A DNA stretch of 64,000 bases, from contig NZ_CP160403.1 in the NCBI RefSeq assembly GCF_040782645.1, forward strand, positions 9,707,001-9,771,000. Direction: 5' to 3'. The stretch is from Streptomyces sp. HUAS ZL42 (GTDB taxonomy: Bacteria > Actinomycetota > Actinomycetes > Streptomycetales > Streptomycetaceae). Made by a program: the position numbers and the translations under genes. Of the stretch, positions 26,053 to 35,498 are shown piece by piece; the first letter of the stretch is position 1; each line of letters begins with the position of its first letter. A model generated the notes under the pieces. That model saw nothing but the letters and a program-made list of their open reading frames with translations. It was not told where the DNA came from and ran no database searches.

Positions 26053-26139
26053 CTGGACATCTGGGCGATCGACCGGCCAACCCTGCGCTTCCGTTCGATC
26101 CCCTTCCTCCGCTGGAGCTCAGCGCGACGCCTCTGCCCG

Positions 26140-26677
26140 CCCGGTCTGGTCATCGGGCACCCAGCCTCGCAACTCCCAGGCCACTTCCAAGCCGAGGACA
26201 AGGCTCGCAAGGAGCTGCTGCGCTGCTTCAACGACACCGTGTTGCCCTTGGACGTCCGCGTCGCAGATGCTCTCGTCCGTGTGTATGCCCTCCCCCTGGC
26301 CCGCATCGTCGAGCTGACCGACGTCCACGTCCGATGCGACCAGGAGAACACTTACCTGGCGGTCAACCAGCACCCCTTCGTGCTCCCCTGAAGCTCGCCC
26401 GTCTCTTCGACGATCGGCTCCGACACAGCGCACGCCGGCGCAGCACCACGACCGGGCATAGGTACCTCCTGTCCGGCCAAAGCCCTGAAGGCCCGCGTAA
26501 CTCCCCTGGTCTTGCTGACAGGAGAGACGCCACATTCTGCCTGCCCGCGCAGCTGGGAACACCGCCATGATGGACGCCCTGGTGGGCCTACCGTTCATGG
26601 TCATCGCCGACCTGCGCATTCACCCCAAGACAGCAGAACGCTGGGCCACGCTCGCCGGCGAGAACTGGTCCGAATAG
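26140..26677 (+). pseudogene. Tyrosine recombinase/integrase-like remnant
   Basis: Plus-strand peptides in several frames line up with the C-terminal half of a family of Streptomyces recombinase-like proteins: LPLDVRVADALVRVYALPLARIVEL and YLAVNQHPFVLP to a TGA at about 26389, then KLARLFDDRLRHS in another frame, then a third frame with LPFMVIADLRIHPKTAERWATLAGENW ending at 26677. At least two frameshifts separate the pieces and the N-terminal half is absent. It is a dead gene. Confidence 0.55.
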
Positions 26678-26925
26678 GTGTCCTCGCTGACGTGAGGGGG
26701 CCGGGCGGTGGTTGCGTCCTGCTCGCACTCCAGCGCCCGGGACTCCTCAGGATGCTGTGCCCTCTACGAGGAGAGCACAGGCCGTTGTCGTTTGCCGAGA
26801 GCAGTTGGCGACGAGACGGGCGGTTCCTGCGTCGAGCGGTGTTCAGCCTGCGGTGAGCCGGCGGGCCTCCACTCGGGGGCCGTGGTGGACCTGCCGCCCG
26901 TGGTCATCGCCCGACCTGGTCCCGG

Positions 26926-27801
26926 TCAGGATGGCGGGGTGGTCAGGACGGCCTGGGCAGCCAGCTGGAGATTCCTGATCATCGGATTCGGGTCGTCCTT
27001 GCGGCTGACCAGGACGACCCGGCTGGGGGGAGCGCCCTCGATCGGGACGGTGACCAGGCTGGGACGCAGTGAGCTGCGCCGATCGCCGACCGGTAGCACG
27101 GCGATCGCCCTGCCGCTCGCGACGAGTTCGAGCTTGTCCTCGTAGCTCTCGATCGGCGGCACACCGGCCCCGAGGATCCGGTAGGACGTCCAGTCCGCGG
27201 TCTCGAACGCGCACGGGGCCGCGTCTTCGTCGGCCAGTTCTTGCGCGGTCACCGACGCGCGGTCGGCCCAGGGGTGGCCGCGGGGGACCACGAGCATCCG
27301 GGGCTCCTCGTACAGGGGGGTGGTGGACACGTTGTCGGCGGCGAGCGGCAGCGGGGTCCGCGCGATCAGGGCGTCGACGCGCTTGTCGGACAGTGCGCCG
27401 ACGTCGCGGCAGTTCAGATGCCGGGTGGCGATCTCGGCGTCGGGGTGACGGCGTTGCAGTTCCCGTACGGCGGCGGTGATCACCAGGTCTTCGACGTAGC
27501 CGATGGTGATTCGTTCGGTCCGGGCTTGTTCACGCACGGCCAATTCGGCCTGGCGGGCGGCCTGCAGCAGGGCTTGGGCCCGGGGGAGGAACGTCTGGCC
27601 GGCCGGAGTGAGCCGGGTGCCCTGGGGGGTGCGGTCCAGCAGTCGTGTGCCGAGATATTTCTCGAGCCGTTGGATCTGGCGGCTCAGCGCCGGCTGGGCT
27701 ACGTGCAGGTCGGCGGCGGCCCGGCCGAAGTGCTGGTGCGCCGCCACCACGGTGAAGTAGCGCACCAGCCGCAGTTCCAGGTCCTGTCCGAGATCGTTCA
27801 C
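26926..27801 (-). CDS. LysR-family transcriptional regulator
   Basis: A 291-residue LTTR. The N-terminal winged helix is classical (LVRYFTVVAAHQHFGRAAADLHVAQPALSRQIQRLEKYLG, residues about 8-50), followed by a substrate-binding domain of type 2 periplasmic fold. GTG 27801 is the first reasonable start for the family. Divergent from the quinone-reductase/SnoaL pair with a 121-bp gap containing a TTTCGG-N12-CCGAAA inverted repeat; LTTRs normally regulate the divergent gene, often with a redox or aromatic ligand. Confidence 0.88.
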   Translation of the reverse strand: MNDLGQDLELRLVRYFTVVAAHQHFGRAAADLHVAQPALSRQIQRLEKYLGTRLLDRTPQGTRLTPAGQTFLPRAQALLQAARQAELAVREQARTERITIGYVEDLVITAAVRELQRRHPDAEIATRHLNCRDVGALSDKRVDALIARTPLPLAADNVSTTPLYEEPRMLVVPRGHPWADRASVTAQELADEDAAPCAFETADWTSYRILGAGVPPIESYEDKLELVASGRAIAVLPVGDRRSSLRPSLVTVPIEGAPPSRVVLVSRKDDPNPMIRNLQLAAQAVLTTPPS

Positions 27802-27825
27802 CGTTGCAGGGTACGCGTCATGCCG

Positions 27826-27849
27826 TTTCGGAATGACCGGTTGCCGAAA
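27826..27849. promoter_or_regulatory. Inverted repeat TTTCGG-N12-CCGAAA, candidate LysR site
   Basis: Perfect 6-bp arms at 27826-27831 and 27844-27849 in the LysR/oxidoreductase intergenic region, 25 bp upstream of the LysR start. Spacing and position fit an LTTR recognition site, though the family's T-N11-A core is only loosely present. Confidence 0.4.
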
Positions 27850-27922
27850 GGGTCTTGGACGGCCATGCCGTCCGGGGCCTTGACTGAAGGAGCAACGTTT
27901 CCCCGAGAAAGCGAAAGGCGCG

Positions 27923-28921
27923 ATGAAGGCGATCCAGTTCCACGAGGCGGGCGGGCCGGACGTTCTGCGGTACGACGAGGTGCCGGTTCCCGAGATCGGT
28001 CCGGGCGAGGTGCTCGTGCGGGTGCATGCGGTGGGCATCAACCCGCCGGACTGGTACCTGCGTGAGGGGATGAAGGTCATGCCGGCCGAGATGAGGCCGG
28101 TGCTGGAGTTCCCCTTGATCCCTGGTACGGACATGTCGGGCGTGGTCGAGGCGGTCGCTTCGGACGTGTCCGGGTTCGCCGTCGGTGACGAGGTCTTCGG
28201 CATGCTGCGGTTCCCCGGATTCGACGGCCGGACGTACGCCGAGTACGTGGCCGCGCCGGCTTCTGACCTGGCTCACAAGCCGGCCGGTATCGACCACGTG
28301 CAGGCGGCCGGGGCGCCGATGGCCCTGCTGACGGCCTGGCAGTACCTGGTTGATCTCGGCCACGACGTGCCGTCTCCCTTCACCGGCCAGGTGCACCAGC
28401 CGGTGCCGATCACGCCAGGGATGACCGTGCTGGTCAACGGGGCCGCCGGTGGAGTGGGCCACTTCGCGGTGCAATTGGCGAAATGGAAGGGGGCACACGT
28501 CATCGCGGTGGCCTCGAGCCGGCACGAGCAGTTCCTGCGCAAGCTCGGCGCCGATGAGTTCATCGACTACACCACGACGCAGGCCGCGGACGTGGCCGGC
28601 GGCGTCGACCTGGTGATCGACACCGTCGGTGGCCCGGACAGCTCACGCTTCCTGAGGGTGCTCAAGCGCGGAGGCGCCATGCTTCCGGTGTTCTTCGCCC
28701 AGTACGACCCGGAAGAGACGGCGCGTCGTGGCATCACCGTCTCGAACATTCAGGTGCGTTCCAACGGCCCCCAGCTCGACGGGATCGGGCGCCTGTTCGA
28801 CGAGGGTGAGCTGCAGGTCGGGGTGGACAGTACCTACCCGCTGTCCGAAGCGGGCAGCGCGCACACGCGAGCCGCGCAGGGCCACATCCAGGGCAAGATC
28901 GTGCTGACGGTGGTCTCGTGA
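27923..28921 (+). CDS. NADP-dependent MDR oxidoreductase (quinone reductase-like)
   Basis: A 332-residue zinc-free MDR protein: N-terminal GroES-like domain (AVGINPPDWYLREG, PGTDMSGVVEAVA) and a Rossmann fold with VNGAAGGVGHFAVQLAKW at about 172-189. Members reduce quinones or alpha,beta-unsaturated carbonyls, a detoxification role. Its stop overlaps the GTG of the SnoaL-like gene. The LysR gene is divergent and is the likely regulator. Confidence 0.9.
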   Translation: MKAIQFHEAGGPDVLRYDEVPVPEIGPGEVLVRVHAVGINPPDWYLREGMKVMPAEMRPVLEFPLIPGTDMSGVVEAVASDVSGFAVGDEVFGMLRFPGFDGRTYAEYVAAPASDLAHKPAGIDHVQAAGAPMALLTAWQYLVDLGHDVPSPFTGQVHQPVPITPGMTVLVNGAAGGVGHFAVQLAKWKGAHVIAVASSRHEQFLRKLGADEFIDYTTTQAADVAGGVDLVIDTVGGPDSSRFLRVLKRGGAMLPVFFAQYDPEETARRGITVSNIQVRSNGPQLDGIGRLFDEGELQVGVDSTYPLSEAGSAHTRAAQGHIQGKIVLTVVS

Positions 28922-29319
28922 TCGCCGACCTCCAGCAGGCGGTAGCGCACTACGCCCATGCCCTGGACGAGCTGAATGTGCCCGAGCTGGAAGCGGTCCT
29001 GACCGAGGACACCGCCTGGACATTCATGATGCCCGGACAGGGGGTGCTCGGCCCGGTCGCCGGACGCGCGGCGGTGCTCGACTTCATCCGTGACGGGCAC
29101 ACGGCCCAGACCGGAAGGGTGCGCCACCACCTCGGCAACGTTGTGGTCACGACGACGGACGCCGCCACCGCCGAGGTGCGGGCCTATCTGCTGCAGACGA
29201 GGAACACCGGCGAGAGCATCCAGATGATAGCGAGCGGGCTCTACACGTTCAGCCTGCGATGGTCCGACGGTAGGTGGCGGATCGCCGAGCTCGCCCTGAC
29301 GCTGGACAACGCCTTGTAG
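28918..29319 (+). CDS. SnoaL-like / NTF2-fold protein
   Basis: A 133-residue protein of the NTF2-like fold (SnoaL_4 type), with ADLQQAVAHYAHALDELNV, the VPELEAVLTEDTAW strand-turn and a WRIAELAL end strand. Family members are small isomerases, dehydratases or binding proteins; nothing specific can be said about the ligand. GTG 28918 overlaps the preceding stop (GTGA), so it is translationally coupled to the oxidoreductase. Confidence 0.82.
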   Translation: MIADLQQAVAHYAHALDELNVPELEAVLTEDTAWTFMMPGQGVLGPVAGRAAVLDFIRDGHTAQTGRVRHHLGNVVVTTTDAATAEVRAYLLQTRNTGESIQMIASGLYTFSLRWSDGRWRIAELALTLDNAL

Positions 29320-30007
29320 GGCGAGGCCAGGCAGTGCGCCCGGCGATCATCGGATGCCTGCCGACGGCGCCCGGGTACCGATTGGGCCGGCGACGGACAG
29401 CACGGCCCTGTGCAGGGAGATGATCAGCCGGTCGATGCGCTGTTGAGCGCCAGCAGGCTCGGCTGCCCCCTGGCGGATCGGCCAGGCGGTCGGGGACAGC
29501 CAGAGTGGTGATGGCGTTTCCGGTGGTCGCGGGGGCAGATCCTTCGACGTGGAGGGCGGGCGGGCGGCGAATTTGGCCGCCTGTGCCGCGGCCCGTGAGG
29601 TGCCGACGAGCGATGTGTTCGTCCTATGGGCCCTGGGCTCCGGGATCGTGTGTTTGATCCGGCGTCTGCGCAGGCAGCGCCTGGTGCGGCGAGAGCTGTA
29701 CGCCTCGTCACCGCTGACGTGACCGGGTCGGTTGCGGGGCTGCTTACCCTGCTACTGCAACTCTCGAGCACCGACACTCCACCAGTGGCACCGCGACACC
29801 GCCGAAGGCTTCGCGGGTCACGACCTGTCGCAGCGGCGTGACTCGCTGGTGCTGGTCCTGGGTGAGCGGGGCGGGGTTGCTCGTGGAACGGTGCGGACGG
29901 CGAGCTGTGGCCTGTGTGGACGCATGTCCCGCCGGTGTGTACGCCCCGGGCATGCACAGCGCCTGACAATCCCGCGACCGCGAGGTGCAATGGTCGTGGG
30001 AGGCGGC
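29320..30007. other. About 690 bp gap with only a doubtful small frame
   Basis: A plus-strand frame at about 29549-29719 (GTG start; NLAACAAAREVPTSDVFVLW, then CLIRRLRRQR) has good codon usage but no clear RBS or family and is left uncalled. The remainder shows no gene. The last 30 bp carry the ribosome-binding region of the LuxR-type gene. Confidence 0.35.
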
Positions 30008-31642
30008 ATGGACGTGGTCGCGGAACTCGAGCAAGCCCGGGAGACCTTCGGCCGGCGTGCGTGGCGGGATGCGTACAGCCGGTTCTCGTACGCCGATCAC
30101 GAGGCACCGCTCGAGCCCGACGACCTGGTGCGGCTCGCGACCGCCGCCTACCTCGTCGGATGTGATGCCGAGAGCGCCGCGGCGATGGAGCGGGCGCACC
30201 ATGAGTACCTGCGCCGCGGCGAGGAGGCGCAAGCGGTGCGCTGCGCGTTCTGGCTGGCGGTGCCGCTCCTCATGAGGGGCGAGACGGCCCGCGGGGGCGG
30301 CTGGCTCGCCAGGGCGCAGCGGCTGATCGACGAGCGGCGGCTCGACTGCGTGGAACGGGGATATCTGCTCTTCCCGCTCGCGCTGCGTCTTGTCGATGAG
30401 GGCGACCCGGCGGCCGCGTACGCCACCTTCACCGAAGCCGTCAAGATCGGTGAACATTTCGGCGACCCGGATCTCGTGGCCATCGCCCGCCACGGCCAGG
30501 GCCGGGCGTTGATCCGGAAGGGAGAGACGGCTGCGGGTGTGGCGCTGCTCGACGAGGCCATGGTCGCGGTCACGGCGGGCGAGGTGTCGCCGATCGTGAC
30601 CGGAATGGTCTACTGCAGCGTGATCGAGGCCTGCCAGGAGCTGTTCGACCTGCGCCGGGCACAGGAGTGGACGGCGGTGTTGTCCGACTGGTGTGCCGCA
30701 CAGCCCGATCTCGTCCCGTACCGCGGTCAGTGCCTGGTGCATCGCTCCCAGGTTCTGCAGGTGCGGGGCGCATGGCCGGACGCGATGGATGCCGTACGGC
30801 GGGCGTGCGAACGGCTCTCCGAGCCGCCGGGGCAGCCGGCGCTCGGCCTGGCGCTGTACCAGCAGGCCGAGTTGCATCGGGTGCGCGGTGAGTTCGCGAA
30901 GGCGGAGGACTCGTACCGGCAGGCCAGCGTGATGGGTTACCCGCCGCATCCGGGGCTGGCGCAGCTGCGGCTGGCCCAGGGCCGGGTCGATGCGGCGGCC
31001 GGGGCGATCCGCCGCGCGGCGGACGAGATGCCGGACCGGCTGATGCGTGCGAAGGTGTTGGCCGCGTATGTGGAGATCATGCTGTCCGCCGAGGACGTGG
31101 CGGCATCCCGGGCCGCGGCGGACGAGCTCTCGCAGATCGCCGACGACATCGGCGCCCCGCTGCTGCGGGCCATCGCCGCGCATGCGCGCGGAGCCGTGCT
31201 GCTCGCCGAGGGCGATACCGCGGCCGCCCTCGACGCGCTGCGCGAGGCTTGCCAGGTCTGGGGCGAGCTCGAGGCTCCGTACGACGGTGCACGCTCGCGC
31301 GCCTTGGTGGGGCTGGCCCGGCAGCAGCTCGGTGACTTCGACACCGCGCAGCTGGAGCTGGACGCGTCGCGGCATGTGTTCCGGCAGCTGGGCGCGGCCC
31401 CCGACCTCGCCCGCCTCGATGCGCTGACTGGGGGGCGTCCTTTCCACGATGCCGGGCTCAGCCCGCGTGAGGCCGAGGTCCTGCGGCTGGTCGCCACCGG
31501 CATGACCAACCAGGCGATCGCCGACGAGCTGGTCCTCAGTGAGAAGACCGTGGCCCGGCATGTGAGCAACATCTTCGTCAAGCTCGGGCTCTCGTCCAGG
31601 TCCGCCGCCACGGCGTATGCCTACGAGCACGGCCTGGTCTGA
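30008..31642 (+). CDS. LuxR-family regulator with helical-repeat sensor region (no ATPase domain)
   Basis: A 544-residue protein. The last 65 residues are a LuxR/NarL helix-turn-helix ([38 protein letters not shown]). The preceding 470 residues are alpha-helical repeats of TPR type (for example [40 protein letters not shown]). No Walker A motif is seen, so this is like a LAL/MalT regulator without its ATPase. ATG 30008 has GGAGG 5 bp upstream; ATG 29990 is possible. It stands immediately before the hydrolase and flavin monooxygenase genes and probably controls them. Confidence 0.85.
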   Translation: MDVVAELEQARETFGRRAWRDAYSRFSYADHEAPLEPDDLVRLATAAYLVGCDAESAAAMERAHHEYLRRGEEAQAVRCAFWLAVPLLMRGETARGGGWLARAQRLIDERRLDCVERGYLLFPLALRLVDEGDPAAAYATFTEAVKIGEHFGDPDLVAIARHGQGRALIRKGETAAGVALLDEAMVAVTAGEVSPIVTGMVYCSVIEACQELFDLRRAQEWTAVLSDWCAAQPDLVPYRGQCLVHRSQVLQVRGAWPDAMDAVRRACERLSEPPGQPALGLALYQQAELHRVRGEFAKAEDSYRQASVMGYPPHPGLAQLRLAQGRVDAAAGAIRRAADEMPDRLMRAKVLAAYVEIMLSAEDVAASRAAADELSQIADDIGAPLLRAIAAHARGAVLLAEGDTAAALDALREACQVWGELEAPYDGARSRALVGLARQQLGDFDTAQLELDASRHVFRQLGAAPDLARLDALTGGRPFHDAGLSPREAEVLRLVATGMTNQAIADELVLSEKTVARHVSNIFVKLGLSSRSAATAYAYEHGLV

Positions 31643-31758
31643 CGGCGCTGCCGCCGACTGCGCAGATCTACCCATGGCGCCCCTGGTCGGCGATTGGGTC
31701 GTTCTCCCGAAGCACCGGCACATCCTTCCGTGCGTCGATGGCACGGAAGGAGGCAGCC

Positions 31759-32631
31759 ATGAGCGAGATGCACAGCCTGGCAACGGACGTTCGTGAGCGG
31801 ACGCTGGCCGGGCTTCCGGTCACGGAGCGACGGCTGGATCTGGCGGGGGTCTCCACTGCCCTGCTCGAGGGCGGTGACGGCCCTGCGGTGGTTCTGCTGC
31901 ACGGCCCGGGAGAGTTCGCCACCCTCTGGGGACGGGTGATCCCGGACCTGGTGAAGACGCATCGCGTACTCGCGCCGGACCTGCCGGGCCACGGCGCCTC
32001 GGGGATGCCTGTCGGTCGACTGGACTCCGATCGGGTGTTGGCGTGGCTCGATGCGCTGATCGAGCGGGAGTGCCCGTCGCCGCCCGCGCTGGTGGGACAC
32101 CTGCTGGGCGGCGCGATCGCGGCCCGGTTCGCCGTCGGCCGGAGAGACCGGGTCAGCCGGCTGGTGCTCGTCGACACGTTCGGTCTGGCCCCGAACCGCC
32201 CCGCATTGCGGTTCGCAATGCCGCTGATGGCCTTTCTGGCGCGTCCGACCGAACGAACGCGGGACCGTTTCCTGGCGCAGTGCTTCCTCGACTTCGACGG
32301 GCTGCGCGAACAGATGGGCGGGGGCTTCGAGCCGTACGGAAGGTACGCACTCGCCTGGGCGCGTACGAAGACCGCCAAGGCCGCCCTTCGCAGCCTCGTG
32401 CCGGAATTCGGTCTGAGGGCCATTCCGCCGGACGTTCTCGCGCAGATCACCGTGCCGACGACGCTGATCTGGGGCCGCCATGACCTCCAGACGCGGCTGG
32501 ATGTCGCCGAGGCGGCCGCGCGCCGGTACGGCTGGCCGCTTCATGTGATCGAGAACGCTCGCGACGACCCCTGCTTCGAGCAGCCGACAGACGCACTGCG
32601 GGCCCTGCGCGCCGCGCTCGGCCACGTCTGA
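31759..32631 (+). CDS. Alpha/beta hydrolase homologue lacking nucleophile and catalytic His
   Basis: A 290-residue alpha/beta hydrolase fold: VVLLHGPGEFATLW (oxyanion region), APDLPGHGAS, and the elbow VGHLLGGAIAARFA, where Leu115 replaces the nucleophilic Ser of GHSxGG. The acid Asp in IWGRHDLQT is kept. The usual GHxPxxExP end motif reads ARDDPCFEQP, with Asp269 at the His position. With two of three triad residues gone it cannot act as a Ser hydrolase. AAGGAGG lies just before ATG 31759. The flavin monooxygenase gene follows 15 bp downstream, so a binding or non-hydrolytic role in that pair is possible. Confidence 0.85.
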   Translation: MSEMHSLATDVRERTLAGLPVTERRLDLAGVSTALLEGGDGPAVVLLHGPGEFATLWGRVIPDLVKTHRVLAPDLPGHGASGMPVGRLDSDRVLAWLDALIERECPSPPALVGHLLGGAIAARFAVGRRDRVSRLVLVDTFGLAPNRPALRFAMPLMAFLARPTERTRDRFLAQCFLDFDGLREQMGGGFEPYGRYALAWARTKTAKAALRSLVPEFGLRAIPPDVLAQITVPTTLIWGRHDLQTRLDVAEAAARRYGWPLHVIENARDDPCFEQPTDALRALRAALGHV

Positions 32632-32646
32632 CAAGGAGGATGGACG

Positions 32647-33774
32647 ATGAACACCGAACACGGCGCAGAGCAGGTGGAGACCGTCATCATCGGCGCGGGT
32701 CAGGCGGGTCTGGCGACCGGCTTCCATCTCGCCAGGCGTGACCGGCAGTTCATCATCGTGGATGCGAACGCCCGGGTCGGCGACAACTGGCGGTGCCACT
32801 GGGACTCGTTGCGGCTCTACAGCCCGGCGCGAGTCGCCTCGCTTCCCGGGATGCGGTTCCCGGCGCCACCGGTGTCCTATCCCACGAAGGACGAGATGGC
32901 CGACTTCCTGGAGGTGTATGCCAAGACCTTCGGGCTGCCGGTCCGTACCGGAGTGCGGGTGACCCGGGTGTGCCGCGAGGACGGGCGGTACGTCGTGGCG
33001 ACCGACAACGCGTCGTCGATCGTGTGCGACAACGTCGTGGTCGCCTCCGGGACGTTCGGCCGGACGCCGTACGTCCCCGTCTTCGCAGATCAACTCCACC
33101 CCAGTATCGTGCAGATGCACTCGAGCGCCTACAAGAACCCGGCCCAGCTCCGGCCCGGCGGCGTGCTGGTGGTGGGAGCGTCGCACTCCGGCGGGGACAT
33201 CGCATACGAGGCGGGCTCGGCCGGCCATCCGACCGTGCTCAGCGGCCGGATCCACGGCGAGGTACCGTTCGACATCGAGGGCAGGCCGGCGCACACGATC
33301 TTCCCGGTCCTGTACTTCCTCGCCCAGCACCTGCTGACCATCCGCACGCCCATCGGCCGCAGGCTGCGCCCGCAGATCAGGGCCCATGGCGGGCCGCTGA
33401 TCCGGGTCAAGCGGGCCGATCTCGCCCGGGTCGGTGTGGAGATGGTGCCGGAACGGACCGTCGGCGTGAGCGACGGTCTTCCGGTCCTCGACGGCGGCCG
33501 CACACTGGACGTGGCGAACGTCGTGTGGTGCACCGGGTTCCGCCAGGACTTCTCCTGGATCGATGCCCCGGTCACGGGCGAGGACGGCTGGCCGGTCGAG
33601 GTGCGGGGCGTAGTGCCGTCCTCGCCGGGGCTCTACTTCGTCGGTCTGGCGTTCCAGTACGCCTTCGCCTCGATGCTCATCGGAGGTGCCGGCCGGGACG
33701 CTGAGCACGTCGTGAAGCAGCTGACGGGAACCACCGCCGCGCGCCGCCGGCCCGTGCCGAAGGTCCCGGCCTAG
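32647..33774 (+). CDS. Flavin-containing monooxygenase-like NAD(P)/FAD oxidoreductase
   Basis: A 375-residue two-dinucleotide flavoprotein: FAD motif GAGQAG at 16-21, NADPH motif VVGASHSGGD near 178, and the ATG-like VVWCTGF near 295. The layout matches small FMO/YUCCA- or CzcO-like enzymes that oxygenate N, S or ketone groups. A strong AAGGAGG lies 8 bp before ATG 32647. Probably an operon with the upstream pseudo-hydrolase; its TAG overlaps the GTG of the TPR gene. Confidence 0.88.
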   Translation: MNTEHGAEQVETVIIGAGQAGLATGFHLARRDRQFIIVDANARVGDNWRCHWDSLRLYSPARVASLPGMRFPAPPVSYPTKDEMADFLEVYAKTFGLPVRTGVRVTRVCREDGRYVVATDNASSIVCDNVVVASGTFGRTPYVPVFADQLHPSIVQMHSSAYKNPAQLRPGGVLVVGASHSGGDIAYEAGSAGHPTVLSGRIHGEVPFDIEGRPAHTIFPVLYFLAQHLLTIRTPIGRRLRPQIRAHGGPLIRVKRADLARVGVEMVPERTVGVSDGLPVLDGGRTLDVANVVWCTGFRQDFSWIDAPVTGEDGWPVEVRGVVPSSPGLYFVGLAFQYAFASMLIGGAGRDAEHVVKQLTGTTAARRRPVPKVPA

Positions 33775-34283
33775 TGGCTGCGACGGCGGTACGGCAACAG
33801 GTGCACGGCCACCTGGTTCGCGCACGGCTGTGCCGGGCCCGGGGCCGGTACGACGAGGCGGAGCGCGAGCTGCGGGCGGCCCTCCGCCTCGCCAGGAGCG
33901 CGTGCGGCCCCGACTCGGTCGAGGTGGCCGATGCGGCGTCGGCCCTGGGCATCCTCCTCGAATCGCTGGGCAGACCCGCCGATGCCGAAGGGATTTTGCG
34001 CCTTGCGGTACGCATCTACGAACACACCTACGGCCCCGACGACCCCCACCTGGCCCCGCCGTTCGGCGCTCTCGGAGCCGTCTGCCAGCTGCGCGGCGAT
34101 CTGACCGGGGCCCAGCGGCTCTATGTGCGGGTCATCGGACTGCTCACGGGATGCGCACCGCACGGAAGCGACTCGCAGTGCACAGGTCCGCCTCGATGGT
34201 CGCGGCGGTCTCCCGCAGAGCGGGCAGCAGCGCGGCCGGGCTCTCCTCCAGGAGAGCGTCGCCGAAGGGCCCGGCCACATTGA
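33774..34283 (+). CDS. Tetratricopeptide-repeat protein, 3' end probably replaced
   Basis: A 169-residue frame. Residues 8-125 are three TPR-like helical pairs (ARLCRARGRYDEAERELRAAL, DAASALGILLESLGRPADAEGIL, FGALGAVCQLRGDLTGAQRLY). After about residue 125 the sequence becomes low-complexity Arg/Pro/Gly, and on the opposite strand that stretch encodes the tail of an IclR-type protein, so the natural 3' end has been lost. The GTG start overlaps the preceding stop (TAGTG). The TPR part may mediate protein contacts. Confidence 0.6.
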   Translation: MAATAVRQQVHGHLVRARLCRARGRYDEAERELRAALRLARSACGPDSVEVADAASALGILLESLGRPADAEGILRLAVRIYEHTYGPDDPHLAPPFGALGAVCQLRGDLTGAQRLYVRVIGLLTGCAPHGSDSQCTGPPRWSRRSPAERAAARPGSPPGERRRRARPH

Positions 34284-34303
34284 GGGCGGCGATCGTGCGG
34301 CGT
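34148..34303 (-). pseudogene. C-terminal remnant of an IclR-type effector domain
   Basis: The minus strand encodes IAALNVAGPFGDALLEESPA followed by LLPALRETAATIEADL to a TGA at about 34150. This is the final strand and helices of an IclR effector domain with no start or DNA-binding domain. It is unrelated in sequence to the two IclR copies near the catabolic cluster. Confidence 0.55.
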
Positions 34304-34613
34304 CAGCGTCCTTGAGGGGCCGGGGTGCCCTGGCCAGCAGGCCGAACACCGCCCCGGTCCGGCATGCGCCGCAGTTGACCGTATGCGCGGCAGATCCGCA
34401 GCGGCCGCTTCGGCGGACCGGGGCGCGAGCACGACCCGCACCGCGCCCAGATCGGCGACCTCGCCGAGATCCGGCTCGACATCCAGCGCGCCCCCAAGTG
34501 GGCACTGAGGGCGCGCCGTCTGCAGCGCATGGGCGCCGAGCGGCGCTCAGAACGCGGGAGGCCCAAACACCATGCGCAGGACACAGCCCTCGATTGAGCG
34601 GTAGAAGATTGCC
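34304..34613. other. Intergenic debris without a supported gene
   Basis: A plus-strand stretch reading IGDLAEIRLDIQRAPKWALR then RARRLQRMGAERRSERGRP before a stop near 34597 has a coding look but no start and no recognised family. No intact gene is supported. Confidence 0.3.
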
Positions 34614-35416
34614 ATGTCAATGCCACGACCGATGCCGACCCGGGGTGACGTTGCCCGGGACCTCTGGCGGCTGCTTGAACCGATCCACGCTGTCGTCTAC
34701 TTTGCCCCGGAGCCGTTGGAAGAGTTCAGGGCGGCGGGCTACCGCGGTTTCTGGATGGGCTACTTCGCCGGACGGGCCGCTCCCTTGGGCAGAGTCGGCG
34801 CTGATGTCGTGCACGCACTGTTCTACAACTTCGCCTACGAGCGCGTGAGTCGCGCCGTGTCGGCGGCAGCTTTGCTCCGCCGGCCCAGGCCCTGGAAACC
34901 CGTGTACGAGGATCAGTGCGTGCGCTCCGCCGGGCACTCGGCCCCGCAGCCGACTGCGCAGATACGGCACGGGCGGCAGAGCTTGCCACGCGTGCCGCTC
35001 AATCGGCGCCGCTCGAAGGCCGAGCTCTGTTCGCCGCCAATCGCTCTGTGCCGGTGCCTCAGGAGCCTCTTGCCCAACTGTGGCATGCCGCGACGCTTCT
35101 TCGTGAGCACCGCGGCGACGGTCATGTCGCGGCTCTGGTTGCCGCCGGCATCGCCGGCCGCGAGGCGCACGTCTTCCACGCGACCGCGAGTGGGATCCCT
35201 CGCGATGTCTACACGCCGGCACGCGACTTCGACGAGGCGGAGTGGACGTCGAGACGCGACGCCTTGAAAGAGAGAGGGCTCCTCGAGGACGACCGGCTGT
35301 CGCGAACTGGACAACAGCTCAAGGCTCATATCGAGGAACGAACCGACCAACAGCGTGAGTGCCCCGTCCGGTTGGCGGAGCGGAACGAACGGCTTGCCAT
35401 GCTCGGCATCCGGTGA
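34614..35416 (+). pseudogene. SCO6745-family protein gene with a frameshift
   Basis: From ATG 34614 the frame reads RDLWRLLEPIHAVVYFAPEP and GFWMGYFAGRAAPLG, the start of the SCO6745 family of streptomycete proteins. One extra base near 34866-34872 shifts the frame; the family continues in the next frame as FAPPAQALETRVRGSVRALR and on to ERNERLAMLGIR at 35416, including AALVAAGIAGREAHVFHA. Restoring one base gives one full-length protein of about 267 residues. It may be a real pseudogene or a sequence error; the function of the family is not known to me. Confidence 0.75.
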
Positions 35417-35498
35417 TTGACCAACGGTCCTGCCTCTGGAGTGCACCAGTAGTCTGGGCGCGTGACGCCCACCAATGGAGCGGGCTGTGGGGGGATGT

